A stretch of 64,000 nucleotides of DNA from Petrolisthes cinctipes (Eukaryota > Arthropoda > Malacostraca > Decapoda > Porcellanidae). Position numbers and translations under genes: made by a program. Each line of letters begins with the position of its first letter. Positions within the stretch are counted from its first letter, which is position 1. The notes beneath the pieces were generated by a model. It was not told the DNA's origin and made no database searches. It saw nothing but the letters and a program-made list of their open reading frames with translations. The stretch spans positions 5,801,001 through 5,865,000 of the forward strand of contig JAWQEG010000286.1 of NCBI GenBank assembly GCA_033782935.1. Direction: 5' to 3'. This document shows positions 33,050 to 44,000 of this stretch, in pieces.

Positions 33050-33577
33050 ATTATCGTTTGAGTAAAACCTCAGGTCATGGTGGTAGTAGGAAGTCCCTCC
33101 GTGAGGCTTCTCAAAAATCCAGACTAAAGTAATACTGTTCAAGGTCTTTCAGTGGGATTGACGTTTCTTACGTGCCTCTTGGAAGTAACTGCGCGTTCTT
33201 CTCTCTCGCTGCTCTTCTGAATGTGTATCTCTTCAAGAGACAATGCTTGGGGACTACATTCCTGCCAGTCCTTCAGCATACTCTGCATTTTATTCCAATT
33301 CATTTGAAGGGCAGGGTCACCATGGTGGCTCTGCCATCCTAGTTCGGCGCGATGTTCCATGCATGAGCCTGAAGTTTGACACTCCGCTCCAGGCTGTTGC
33401 AGTTAAGGTTTTTATGGACTGCCTCTACACTGTCTGCAGTTTATACCTTCCTCCCAGTGTCACAGTTGAGAGGGGTGATCTCAACTGTCTTGTATGGGAC
33501 CTTCCCTCTCCCTTTATTTTATTGGGTGATTTTAATGGTCGTCATCCTCTGTGGGGTGACAGTTCGGTCAACTCCAG
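33050..33577 (+). pseudogene. Copy E: ORF1 end and endonuclease start
   Basis: It resumes the family sequence (GAGTAAAACCTCAGG) and runs through the ORF1/ORF2 junction. The endonuclease frame 33243-33611 includes SLKFDTPLQAVAVKVFMD and FILLGDFNGRHPLWGD before it is cut at CCAG (33574-33577) by the LTR-type insertion. More substitutions than in copies A-C mark it as older. Confidence 0.85.
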
Positions 33578-34534
33578 TGTAGTGCCCGAATATTTATTTT
33601 TCATATTGTAGCCCCAAAATTCGGAGTTTGTTTAGAAATTATGTAACTAAGGGTAATTTGGGTGAAAGAAGTCATGCCTGCACTGTTATTCTTTCATATC
33701 TTTACTATGTTTTCTTTCATTATTGGTTGTATGAGATTTCCTGAGACAAAATACGTGTAAATGTGATATTGTATTGTAATTACTATTATTATTTTAGTAT
33801 ATATTGTGGTTGTGTTCCTATTTTTGTGTGTGTGGGTTAATTTGGGTGAGATTAATGTGGAAGTAGAAAGGGAAAACGTGCATAGAAGAAGTGAACCCCG
33901 TGAAAGGATAGCGTCGATGTAAATTTGCCGTACTGCTCTTGAATTGTATTATGGAAGAAATTATTCATCGAATAATGTGGTTGGCAAGAAGATGAGAAGT
34001 AATAGATCGAGTAAGTAAATTTAGAAAATGTGTTTGTAAAGGAAAGGGCATATTACTGAATTGTTCTGCAGGAGAAAATAAAATAGAATTAATTAACGTT
34101 AAGAGTAACTCGCGGGAAATTGTGGAGTAGGCCTGGAGGGAGAAGGCTAGAAAGCGTGGGTTCCCTTCGGAGAACGGAAGTGTAGAAAGTGTGGGGGGTC
34201 TGCTTACCGGCTGTTATTTCCCCTAATTGACGACGAAGAACTAAGAGGAGAGCCGGCTTTCCTGTAGGACGCCACTCTCTGGTTACCCCCACACCCTTTG
34301 TTTGTGGCAGAATTGTGAGAGAGTGCCTCAAGTGCTGGAGAGGTTCTGATGTGTGTGATGATATCAGCAGCCCCAGCATTCAGAGGAGTGCCAGTACAGT
34401 ACATGATGTGGGACCGGAACGGACCAAGGAACAGAGCATAACCACGAGAGGACCTTGGGGTGTTCGTGAGTGTGAAGGAAATCGTACTGGGAGTAGGAGT
34501 GAATGATCAAAGTGTCTAAATAGCCGTGAAGTAC

Positions 34535-34731
34535 CATATACGTAATTTGACTAATTTCATTGCCTCTTTCAACAGTGAACAGTAAACATTAGTGAACCTT
34601 TTGCCACAGACATAATTTAATTGCAAGGGTGATTATTAACTATTATATTTTTGTGTAGGATTACCATGTCTCGATAAGCAAGAAGTATCATATACAGTAT
34701 GTAATTTTGTGGCATTTTTCAGCAGTAAATA
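34535..34731 (+). repeat. ~150-bp tandem duplication in the LTR-type insertion, split by copy B
   Basis: The unit around 34535-34630 (AGTAAACATTAGTGAACC then TTTTGCCA) recurs starting in the TSD of copy B at 34690-34731 and continuing at 45017-45110. Removing copy B restores two adjacent units about 150 bp long. Confidence 0.7.
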
Positions 34732-35185
34732 CCCCCCCAACGGGAACCGCCTTGACGTGGTGGGGGGGCTTGCGTGTCTCTGAGACCTGGCGAGCTAGAC
34801 TAGAGGGGGCTCTGGCCCCTGCTCTGCCCCGATTTCGGGGAGAGAGGGCTTCCCATGCTAGTAAGGTCGCCAGTGAGAGACCAGACTAAATGGTTCCCAT
34901 GCATTAGGCTGCCAGTACGGGCCAACAGCGCTGCCCTCTGGAGGGACTGCCCTCTAGGGGCCGTCCTATGTTGGATGGTTGGGTGTCTGGGCCGGGAGAT
35001 GTTGGGGAAGGGGGTCTCAGCACCGTCGTGGGCAAACTCTCGAGCCATTGGGGCTGCTTTTTTAAACGAGTGGCCCCGTGGGGGAAGAGGTACCCCGCCC
35101 ACGGCGACCAGCGCTCGGTCCCCTCATCTGCCCGGTAGGTAGTAGCTCTTGGCTCCTGGGGCCAAAAACACTAAACCAATGATAT
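34732..35185 (+). other. I-like family 5' UTR (copy B)
   Basis: About 454 bp from the TSD to the ORF1 ATG. It starts with C7 (34732-34738), complementary to G7 at 34762-34768. Further stems are GGGG/CCCC around 34804-34820 and CCCCGATTTCGGGG (34828-34841). GGGAA (34742-34746) and TTCCC (34851-34855) could pair over these. Like other I-superfamily elements it would need an internal promoter here; none is evident beyond this structure. Confidence 0.7.
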
Positions 35186-37188
35186 ATGGATACAGAAAAG
35201 CCCCAATCTCTTCCTCGAGCGGTGGTCGACCAGGCCCTCGAGACGTCACTCTCTGGTCGTGGTAAGATGCAGAAAGCTGCAAATAAGAGTAGACCTAGCA
35301 GGTCGGGTCTTGTGTCGAAGAACCCTGTTAACGATTTGGACACGTTAATGTTAACGAATGTGCTCGCATCCTTTACCTATGGCGCTATCCACTCCATTTT
35401 TAAGTGCTTTGGAGTAGTCCTCCGAATCCGAATCACATATGACAGTGATTGTAGGTCTAATCGGTGCTATATTACTTTCAATACAAATGCTGCTGCCAAA
35501 GCAGCATTTGAGGCAAAAGATTCTCTGACGGTGGGGGATACTCATTGTAAAGTTCAGATGATACGGTCCATCAATGTAGTTGACAGTGACAATGATTACT
35601 GCCCTAATATATTTGATGATTCTGCAGAGCATGTCCCAAAGGAACGTCGGGTTCCTACACCCTTTTGGTTTGTGGCTTACTACAGGGAGGGACGTGGTAA
35701 CATTATCCATGCTTCCCGGTATCTTGAGAAAGAAATTGGATTATTACCAATAGGCCAAATAAAGAAATATGGTAAGGGAGTTTTAATCAGAGCCAAAGAT
35801 CTTACACAGGCCATGATGCTCCTCAATCTCACCTGTCCTTATGATAACATGTTTGAATCTATTAAACCACATCGAACATTTAATTATAGCAAGGGGCGTA
35901 TATATAATGAGGACCTGTATGAATTCTCTGAAGAGGACATTCTCGCTATGTGCCCAGACAGTGTCCAACGAGTAACGAAGATGAAAGGCAGTAAAAATAT
36001 GATCATCCTCACTTTCTATGGCTCGCATATCCCAGATCGCATTAACATTAACCCCACCTCATTTGAGGTGAAGCCTTTTGTTGAGCGTCCCCTACAGTGT
36101 TCCTGTTGTTATGAGTTTGGTCATGGGAAAAGGAACTGCAACAACCGTTCCCGGTGTGGTAATTGTTCTGCTCTTGACTCACATCTTACTTCTGAGTGTC
36201 GGTCAGAGAGTTACTGCTTTTACTGCAGAGATTCTCACCCCTTGCGTTCTCGCCAATGTAAGATGTACCTAATTGAGCAGGATATCCTCCACTTGGCTAA
36301 TACTCAATTCATTAGCATAGGTAGTGCCAGACGGCAACTCAACTTCAGGCGACAGAAGGATGGTGGTGTGAAGACATACGCCTCCTCCCTTCGCCCTAAA
36401 TTGGTTGCAGCACCCTCTCAACCCTCTCAAGAGGCAGCTGCTTCTTGCTCTAATGAGAACGTTTCTAAGGTTACTCTACATAATAGTTTCTCTGTCTTGG
36501 AAACTTTATCAGACACTCATTCTGGTGACCCTTCAACTGATGACAATTCTCAGACTTTAGCTAAAGGTGTCCATGTGGTAGAGGTTCACGCTGCCACACG
36601 CTCTCCCAAAAGGAAACTTAAGTCAGCTAAACTGCCACAGAGACGCCTTCGTGGTTCCTCTGAGGCACTTGACTCTATAGATGTTCCACCTTGTGAGGCA
36701 ACCATCTCTGTGGACTCATCCATAGTTTCCTCTCAATTTCACCAGAAGCGTTCTCGTGGCTCTGATGAATCTCTTGATTCAACAGAAGTTCATCCTCGCA
36801 AGCTTCCTTCGGGATCATCAGAGGGGCGTGAAGTTAATGTGGATGCCACGGATGTTGTGACTTCAAAAGATTCACTTTCTCTTCCGCTTGAGCAGCGGAG
36901 TGATTCTACCACCTGTATTATGAATGTTGATGTATCTGCCTGTGTCAGTGATACCACTGCTGTACAGGACAGAACCAATGTAATTGTTTCAAAGAATATC
37001 CCATCTCATATACCTTCATCTTCTTCTAACTTATCAGATGCTTCAGGGACTCGTCTACGGGTCCCAATTACTGCCCCAAGTACTACTCCTCGGGTTTGCT
37101 CTTCTTCTAGTGGCCCAGGATTAGACAAATCTTATTGTTTGAATAAACCCTCAGGTCGAGGTGGTAGTGGGAAGTACCTCCGTGAGGC
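35186..37188 (+). pseudogene. I-like ORF1 (copy B), 3' end cut by insertion
   Basis: It is open from ATG 35186 for 667 native codons, then reads 36 foreign codons of the nested LINE to a stop at 37297. An RRM-like domain spans about residues 55-125 (with GAIHSIFKCFGVVLRI and RNP1-like NRCYITF), and a second RRM-like stretch follows near GLLPIGQIKKYG. Three zinc knuckles lie at residues ~300-360: CSCCYEFGHGKRNC (CX2CX4HX4C), CGNCSALDSHLTSEC and CFYCRDSHPLRSRQC. The remaining ~300 residues are Ser/Thr-rich. This is the Gag-like RNA-binding protein of I-type LINEs. Only the last seven residues or so are lost. Confidence 0.9.
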
Positions 37189-37850
37189 GGGATATCTCAG
37201 CAACCCTGGAAGACCAATGGTTCTTTTAGCAGATGAGTCTTCCTGGGTGGGTTTGGGAACCCTGGGTTGGAGGAAATGCCACTCAAAATCCTATTAGTAC
37301 ACCACCGGCCAATGCTCTTATTGGGCGTATGAGTGTTCTTCTTAGTAGGGTTCAGGGTAGCCCTTAAGGCGGAAGAGCAGCTTTATGCTGCCAACGGCAT
37401 CTCTGAAATGGAGTCATGGGTTGATGCCATAGTCATGTGCCTGATTTTCCGCAACTCATCCATTTCCCTACTATTAGATGGCACAATCTAACTAATTTCA
37501 CCTTTATTTTCCAATTTATTCTTTCTTATTCTTACTCTTATAAAGGTGAAGCTGCTCATCTTGGTGCAAACCGCAGTCACGCAGCTACTATCTTTGATCC
37601 GGTTATAAGATCAGATTATGGCAGTTATTCTGGTCGCCATGCTCAGATAGTGAAGGTGGGAAGATCATTTTTGATCTATTGAGAAGTAACGCCCGCCTAA
37701 GCAAGGCAGTCCCTTGCCAGTAGGTTCTTCTCCTGCCCGTCACCCCTGGAGAGTTTGAGCTAGCTCTTCTAGGCCAATGTCTGAAAGGGATGACGTTAAT
37801 TTTACTAGCTTGCTGACTCAGGTTTCCTTATACTTGGTTCTTCCGGTTAT
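37189..37850 (+). other. 5' region of the CR1/L2-type LINE
   Basis: About 660 bp with no open frame beyond 81 codons and no motif. It is probably a 5' UTR or the remnant of a short ORF1. Confidence 0.45.
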
Positions 37851-40778
37851 ATGACCTTTGCTTGTACTTGGACTTGCTTCACGATTTCTCTACTTCTCAT
37901 CTTCCCATTTTACTTCTTTCAGTTATTCAAGTTTTTACTTGTTATTTTGTCCGGTGATATTGAATTAAATCCCGGTCCACGTAGACCTACCCATCATGTG
38001 AGAAGCTGCCGTATTTTGTATTCTAACATCCGCGGACTTCATAAGAACATTAAAGATCTAACTTTGGCATCAGTAGATTATGACATTGTTTTTTGTTCAG
38101 AAACTCTTGTCTCTAACCATAGACACGTTTCAGAACTTCTTATGCCTGGCTTTAATAAACCACTTCTTATTCGTCGTGACTCTTTTCCTCGTGTTCGTGG
38201 AATGAGTTTGTACATCCGATCTGGCTTCAATGCCCAGCCTTTAACAAAATTTATTTGCGGTTGCCATGAGATCCAGTTAGTTAAAGTTTCCAGTAAATAT
38301 CATAACCACTACATTTTTAGCCTATACAGAAATCCTGACGCCAATGACAACCTATATGACTGTCTCTTAAATGCCATGGCATTAATTCAGTCTGTTGATG
38401 TCAAGTCCTCTTTCATCTTTGTTGGAGATGTAAATGCACATCATCAAGAGTGGCTGAACTCTGTTTCTCCAACAAATAGACACGGTCATGCTGCCCTGGA
38501 TTTTACTAATTTATCTGGGTGTGAACAGTTGATTACTGGACCTACACATATTTCTGGAAACTGTCTGGATCTCGTTTTGACAGATGTTCCTGGTGTTGTG
38601 GAGACTATAGTTCTTGCACCTGTGGGTACTTCTGACCATAATTCCATATCCTGTAAAATCAATCTTGAATTTACTGTGCCTGATATCACTATCACTCGTA
38701 AAGTCTATCTTAAATCTCGGGTTAACTGGGATAATGTATGTGATGATGTTACTAATATCCAGTGGAACCACATACTAAGATCTGATGACCCAGTTTCATC
38801 ACTCAATAACTCTCTCTTGGAAATTCTTAACAGAAGAGTCCCATCAAAATTAATCAAATCCCGTATAAAAGATAAAGCTTGGTTTGATGATGACTGCAAA
38901 CGTGCTTTTAATAACAAGCAGGCTGCATACCATCGCTGGAGACGTGGTCGAAACCAGTTGCTTTGGGATGACTATATACATCTTAGGTCAGTTGCGCAGA
39001 GAGTTTATAGTAATGCTGAGAGGGATTACAATTCCCATTTACAGGAGGTTCTTGCAGGTGCTACTCAGCCACATAAATGGTGGGCTTCACTTAAGGCCTC
39101 ATTATTTGGTATTGATTCCTCCATGCCTCCACTTCGTGATTCTGATGGTTCTGTTTCTTTTGACCCATTGATTAAGGCTAATATGCTTTCAAATATATTC
39201 ATTGGTAAGCAGAGTGATCAGGAATTGCAATTACCTTCAACATGTTACCCTAGTCCTGGTCTAAAGTCAATGGCTTTTAAATCAGCTGAATTGAAACAAT
39301 ATCTATTGGATCTTGACACTTATGGTGGGACTGACCCTGATGGATTTTTCCCTCTCTTCCTTAAGAAGATTGCTGTTGTTTTAGCACCTAAATTGGCTGT
39401 GGTATTTAGGTTGCTCTTGAAATCTGGTAGTTTTCCTCTTTGCTGGCGTAAAGCCAGAATTACCCCAATTCCAAAGGGAGCCACTGCGTCATCAAATCCA
39501 TCCGAGTATCGTCCCATTTCCATTACACCTATTCTTTCTAAGATCTTTGAGAGGCTTTTAGCGAGCCGTCTTAACTCTTATTGTAATAATAATGATTTAA
39601 TACCCATTTCACAATTTGGTTTTCGCAAAGGTTTGGGTACCTGCGATGCACTTTTGACCTTGTCTCACGCACTTCAATCTTCGTTGGACAAGGGATATGA
39701 ATCTCGTGTTGTGGCTATTGATTTTAGCTCTGCTTTTGATCGGGTTAATCATAAAGCACTTTTACATAAGCTGCAACTTATTGGTATTGGTGGTAGTCTC
39801 TTATCAATTTTTAAAGAATTTCTGATGAACAGGTCACAATGTGTTGTCATTGATGGGTGCACTTCTGTCCCTGTACCTGTTGTTTCGGGTGTTCCACAGG
39901 GCAGTGTACTTGGGCCTCTGTTTTTTATTCTCTTTACTGCTGACTTGGGCTTTGAGCTCGAAAATAAGCTTATTTCTTATGCTGATGACACAACTTTATA
40001 TTCACCCATTCCATCACCAGGGAGTAGAATTGAAGTTGCAGCATCCCTAAGCAGAGACTTGGCTAAGATTACTTCTTGGTGTGAACTTTGGGGTATGAAG
40101 CTTAATGCCAATAAAACTCACTCCATGATTATTAGCAGATCACGCACTTTGGTTCCTCCTCATCCTTGTTTGCATATTTCTGGTGAACAAATTGAGGATG
40201 TGACAGGTTTGCATTTGTTGGGAGTGACTCTTGATCCCAAGTTGACCTTTGAAAGGCATATTCGTTCCTTATCTTCTACTATTGCACAAAAGATTGGTTT
40301 ACTCCGCAAGTGTTTTAAAAAATTTGCGTGTGAAACCATAGTCTTAAAATCTTTTTATGCTTTTATTTTGCCTCACTTTGAATATTGCTCTTCTGTTTGG
40401 AACTCTGCTGCTGACTGTCATCTAAAGTTGCTTGACAGAGCTCTTACTTCTATAAAATTTGTTCTACCTGCTGTATCTCTTGATCTCCATCATCGGCGTC
40501 AGGTTGGTGCCCTTAGTCTTGTATTCAAAATTTTTAACAATACTCGGCATCCCCTGCATAGTGTTTTACCTGAACGTTTTATTCCGACTCGCATAACAAG
40601 GTTTACAAGGAGTCTTAATGACTTTGCCATGACTCTAATTAATGCTTCTACATCTCAATTTTCTCGTTGTTTTATTCCTTCTATGATTACCTTATGGAAT
40701 CATCTGCCTAACGAGGTTGTACAGTCAACTGATATTACTGGTTTTAAATCTAAAGTTAATGTCTTATTGCAACAGTAG
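37851..40778 (+). CDS. LINE ORF2 protein with N-terminal hydrophobic segment, 2A-like motif, APE endonuclease and RT
   Basis: This is an intact 975-codon frame. Residues ~10-34 are hydrophobic (signal-like) and lead directly into SGDIELNPGP (residues 34-43), matching the 2A consensus D-[VI]-E-x-N-P-G-P, with predicted ribosome skipping between Gly42 and Pro43. The endonuclease follows: ILYSNIRGL, FCSETLVS (catalytic Glu), FVGDVNAHH and TSDHNSIS. RT follows: IDFSSAFDRVNHKALLHKL (A-box), SGVPQGSVLGPLFFILFTAD (B-box), ISYADDTTLY (catalytic YADD) and LLGVTLDPKL. The C-terminus has the LWNHLP motif. There is no RNase H. It would nick target DNA and reverse-transcribe its own RNA in the nucleus. 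All visible catalytic residues are present, so it may be active or recently so. The start is the first ATG; 2A-bearing CR1/L2/Rex1/Crack-type ORFs are known in other animals. Confidence 0.95.
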   Translation: MTFACTWTCFTISLLLIFPFYFFQLFKFLLVILSGDIELNPGPRRPTHHVRSCRILYSNIRGLHKNIKDLTLASVDYDIVFCSETLVSNHRHVSELLMPGFNKPLLIRRDSFPRVRGMSLYIRSGFNAQPLTKFICGCHEIQLVKVSSKYHNHYIFSLYRNPDANDNLYDCLLNAMALIQSVDVKSSFIFVGDVNAHHQEWLNSVSPTNRHGHAALDFTNLSGCEQLITGPTHISGNCLDLVLTDVPGVVETIVLAPVGTSDHNSISCKINLEFTVPDITITRKVYLKSRVNWDNVCDDVTNIQWNHILRSDDPVSSLNNSLLEILNRRVPSKLIKSRIKDKAWFDDDCKRAFNNKQAAYHRWRRGRNQLLWDDYIHLRSVAQRVYSNAERDYNSHLQEVLAGATQPHKWWASLKASLFGIDSSMPPLRDSDGSVSFDPLIKANMLSNIFIGKQSDQELQLPSTCYPSPGLKSMAFKSAELKQYLLDLDTYGGTDPDGFFPLFLKKIAVVLAPKLAVVFRLLLKSGSFPLCWRKARITPIPKGATASSNPSEYRPISITPILSKIFERLLASRLNSYCNNNDLIPISQFGFRKGLGTCDALLTLSHALQSSLDKGYESRVVAIDFSSAFDRVNHKALLHKLQLIGIGGSLLSIFKEFLMNRSQCVVIDGCTSVPVPVVSGVPQGSVLGPLFFILFTADLGFELENKLISYADDTTLYSPIPSPGSRIEVAASLSRDLAKITSWCELWGMKLNANKTHSMIISRSRTLVPPHPCLHISGEQIEDVTGLHLLGVTLDPKLTFERHIRSLSSTIAQKIGLLRKCFKKFACETIVLKSFYAFILPHFEYCSSVWNSAADCHLKLLDRALTSIKFVLPAVSLDLHHRRQVGALSLVFKIFNNTRHPLHSVLPERFIPTRITRFTRSLNDFAMTLINASTSQFSRCFIPSMITLWNHLPNEVVQSTDITGFKSKVNVLLQQ

Positions 40779-40980
40779 TTTGTCTATTTTTTAAAAATCA
40801 TATCTTTTCTTTTGTATAAGCTTTCATTGACAACTAGTTTTCTCTCTTGGGCTCTCTATACTCAGTAGCCCCTTTCCTTTTTTCTTAGTTGTTGTAGTCT
40901 CTCTTCAGTACTCCCCAGGTATTTTGTGTGGATCCATCTATTGATGTGTCTGCACCCTGTTGGGAGGCTATGACAGCTTC

Positions 40981-41007
40981 TATAATAATAATAATAATAA
41001 TAATAAT
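40981..41007 (+). repeat. (TAA)n tail of the CR1/L2-type LINE
   Basis: About nine AAT/TAA units at the junction between the inserted LINE and copy B. The CR1-like fragment at 48998-50760 ends in the same trinucleotide tail. Confidence 0.9.
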
Positions 41008-44000
41008 AAAGTAACACCGTTCAAGGTCCTTCAGTGGAATTGCCGTGGCTTGCGTGCTTCTTGGGAGGAACTGCACGTTCTTCTCTCTAGCTTCTCTCCT
41101 GCATGTGTTTCTCTCCAAGAGACAATGCTTGGGGACTACATTCCTGCCAGTCCTCCAGCATACTCAGCATTTTATTCCAATTCATTTGAAGGGCAGGGTC
41201 ATCATTGTGGCTCTGCCATCCTAGTTCGGCGAGATATTCCATGCACGAGCCTGGAGCTTGACACTACGCTCCAGGCTGTTGCGGTTAAGGTTTTTATGGA
41301 CCGCCCGTACACTGTATGCAGTCTATACCTTCCTCCCAGTGTTACAGTTGAGAGGGGTGATCTCAACCATCTTGTACGGGACCTTCCATCTCCCTTTATT
41401 TTATTGGGTGATTTTAATGGTCGTCATCCTCTGTGGGGTGACAATTCGGTCAACCCCAGGGGTGTTTTATTGGCTTCTTTTATTGAGGATGAGGGATTAG
41501 GGGTTTTAAATATGGGAGATGTGACACATTTTAATAGCCCTACTGGGACTTTTACCGCCATTGACATTTCCCTTTGCTCACCCAGTGCTCTGTTGGATTT
41601 TACTTGGAGAGTGTTGCCTGACTTATATGGCAGTGACCATTTCCCTATACTTTTAGAAGGTAACAGGTACGAACCACAGTCTCGTCTTCCTAGGTGGAAA
41701 TTAGAGAAGGCTGACTGGCAGTTTTTTAGAGAGCTAACTTCTTCGGTCTCTTCTGTAGCCGATTTCGGTAGCTCTAACGAGGCTGTAACATATTTCACTG
41801 ATATGCTCCACTCTGCTGCTCTCAACTCTATCCCTAGAACTTCTGGCTACTTTCCCAAACGTCCTGTCCCTTGGTGGTCACCAGTCTGCACCACTGCTGT
41901 GCGGGAGAAGCGTGCTGCTTTCTCTCGCCTTCGTCGCAATCGTGGGGACCCAACTCTTTTAGAGGACTTCCGACGGGCAAGGGCTCGGGCTAGACGAGTT
42001 TTAAAAGAGGCCCGACGTGCATCTTGGAAGGCCTATGTGTCTTCAATTAATACTAAAACTCCACTCACCCAAGTGTTCAGGAGAGTCCGTAAGATGGCGG
42101 GGAAGTTTTCTCCGAGTTCTCCACTTGTACTTAAAAGGTCAATGGAATTAAGATCATGGATGGTTTGACAGTGGCCAATACCATGGCGGAGGCTTTTGCA
42201 AAGGTCTCCAGCCGTGACTCTCGACCTCTGGCTATCAGGCATGAGTTAAGAGCCAAGGAGCGTACAGTCCTGGATTTCACAGGGAACGAGAATGAAAGTT
42301 ATAACCATATATTCACCCTGAGAGACCTGCATTCTGCTCTCTCTCTCTGCGGCGACACTTCTCCTGGGCCAGACAACATCCCATATGCAATGTTACGACA
42401 CTTGGGTGAGGAAGCGATCTCATTTCTTTTAGCTGTATATAACAGAATCTGGCTGGAGGGTGTCTTCCCTTCTGGGTGGAGGGTTGCTACCATCCTTCCT
42501 TTTCTCAAGCCGGGCAAGGACTCTGGTGTTGCCCTCAATTATCGACCAATTGCCTTGACCTCCTGTCTCTGTAAACTATTCGAAAAGATGGTGAATGTCA
42601 GACTGGTATACTTCTTGGAACGGGGTGATTTTCTGTCTCCGTCCCAGTCTGGCTTTCGTAAATACCGTTCCACTACAGATGCTCTGGTCAGGTTGGAAGC
42701 TGCTGCATGTGAGGTTTTTGCACGACATCAACACCTTGTCTGTGTATTCTTCGATTTAGAGAAAGCCTATGACACTACATGGCAATATGGCATCCTGCAG
42801 CAACTCCATTTATATGGCCTGCGGGGTCGCCTTCCACGCTTTCTTAAGGAGTTTCTCAGTGGTCGCAGTTTTTCTGTGAGGGTTGGTACAACCCACTCAG
42901 CATCTGTTGCACAGGAGGAGGGCGTCCCCCAGGGAAGTGTCCTCAGTGTCACATTGTTTGCAGTAGCAATTAATGCCATTGCCTCATCCCTTCCAGACGG
43001 TATAGCTAACTCGATGTACGTTGACGACCTAGCAGTCTGGTTTGCTGCTTCCCGTATGTCAGTGGCGGAGCGGCGCATGCAGCTTGCCCTTGACAGGGTG
43101 TCACGTTGGACTGATTCTCATGGGTTTCGATTTTCTCCTTCCAAGACAGTTACTATGCACTTCTGCCGCATCCGAGGCATCCACCCGGATCCGGACTTAT
43201 TCATGTATGGTCATCGGATACGATGTGTCGAGGAGACTCGCTTTTTGGGTCTCCTTTTTGACAAACGTTTGACTTGGGTTCCCCACTTATGTACACTTAA
43301 GGTCTCTTGCCTCAAGGCTCTTAACCTGTTGAGGGTCCTGAGCCATACATCCTGGGGGGCTGATCGGGCCACCCTCCTCCGCCTATACCATGTTGTTATT
43401 AGGTCAAAACTCGACTATGGGTGTGAGGTGTACTCTTCTGCCACCGATGCCCATCTTAGAGTTTTAGACCCTGTTCATAATGCTGGAGTACGTCTGGCGA
43501 CCGGAGCCTTCAGGTCGTCCCCAATCCCCAGTCTCCTGGTGGACGCTAATGAGCCACCTCTTGATCTCCGTCGCCAGTCCTTGATGGTTCGTTGTTGGCA
43601 TCGATTACATCGACTTCCTGACACCCTACCTTGCTTGGCGGTGTCATCTGATATCATGTCTCAGTACTACCTATTACATTCTCGTGCACCATGGCCCTTT
43701 GGCTTCCGGGTCAGAAAGGCTATGGAGGAGATGGGCATATATGACTTTCAGATTTGTCCTGTGAGGGTCCCCAGAGTGGCTCCATGGCTTCTTCCAGAAG
43801 TTTTCCCCTGCACCTGCTTTACAGACAAGAAGGAATTTCTTCCTCCTCCAGTGGCTCGTTCCCTCTTTTTAGAACATGCCTTCACTCACAGGGAATCCCT
43901 CCCTGTGTACACTGATGGGTCAAAGTCTGATGCTGGAGTTGGCTTTGGAGTTGTCTTTCCTGACTTTTGCCGTGGAGGCAGGCTCCCTTCTGTCATGTCC

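Larger units (their letters stand above)
37189..41007 (+). mobile_element. CR1/L2-group LINE with 2A-like motif, inserted in copy B
   Basis: The insert begins right after the ORF1 CGTGAGGC and ends in a (TAA)n tail (40981-41007). Copy B resumes with AAAGTAACACCG. Compared with copies A and C about 17 bp of target are missing and no TSD is seen, so insertion was accompanied by a small deletion. It carries a ~660-bp 5' region and one intact 975-codon ORF. The trinucleotide tail and the lack of RNase H fit the CR1/L2 group. No separate ORF1 is seen upstream. Confidence 0.85.
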
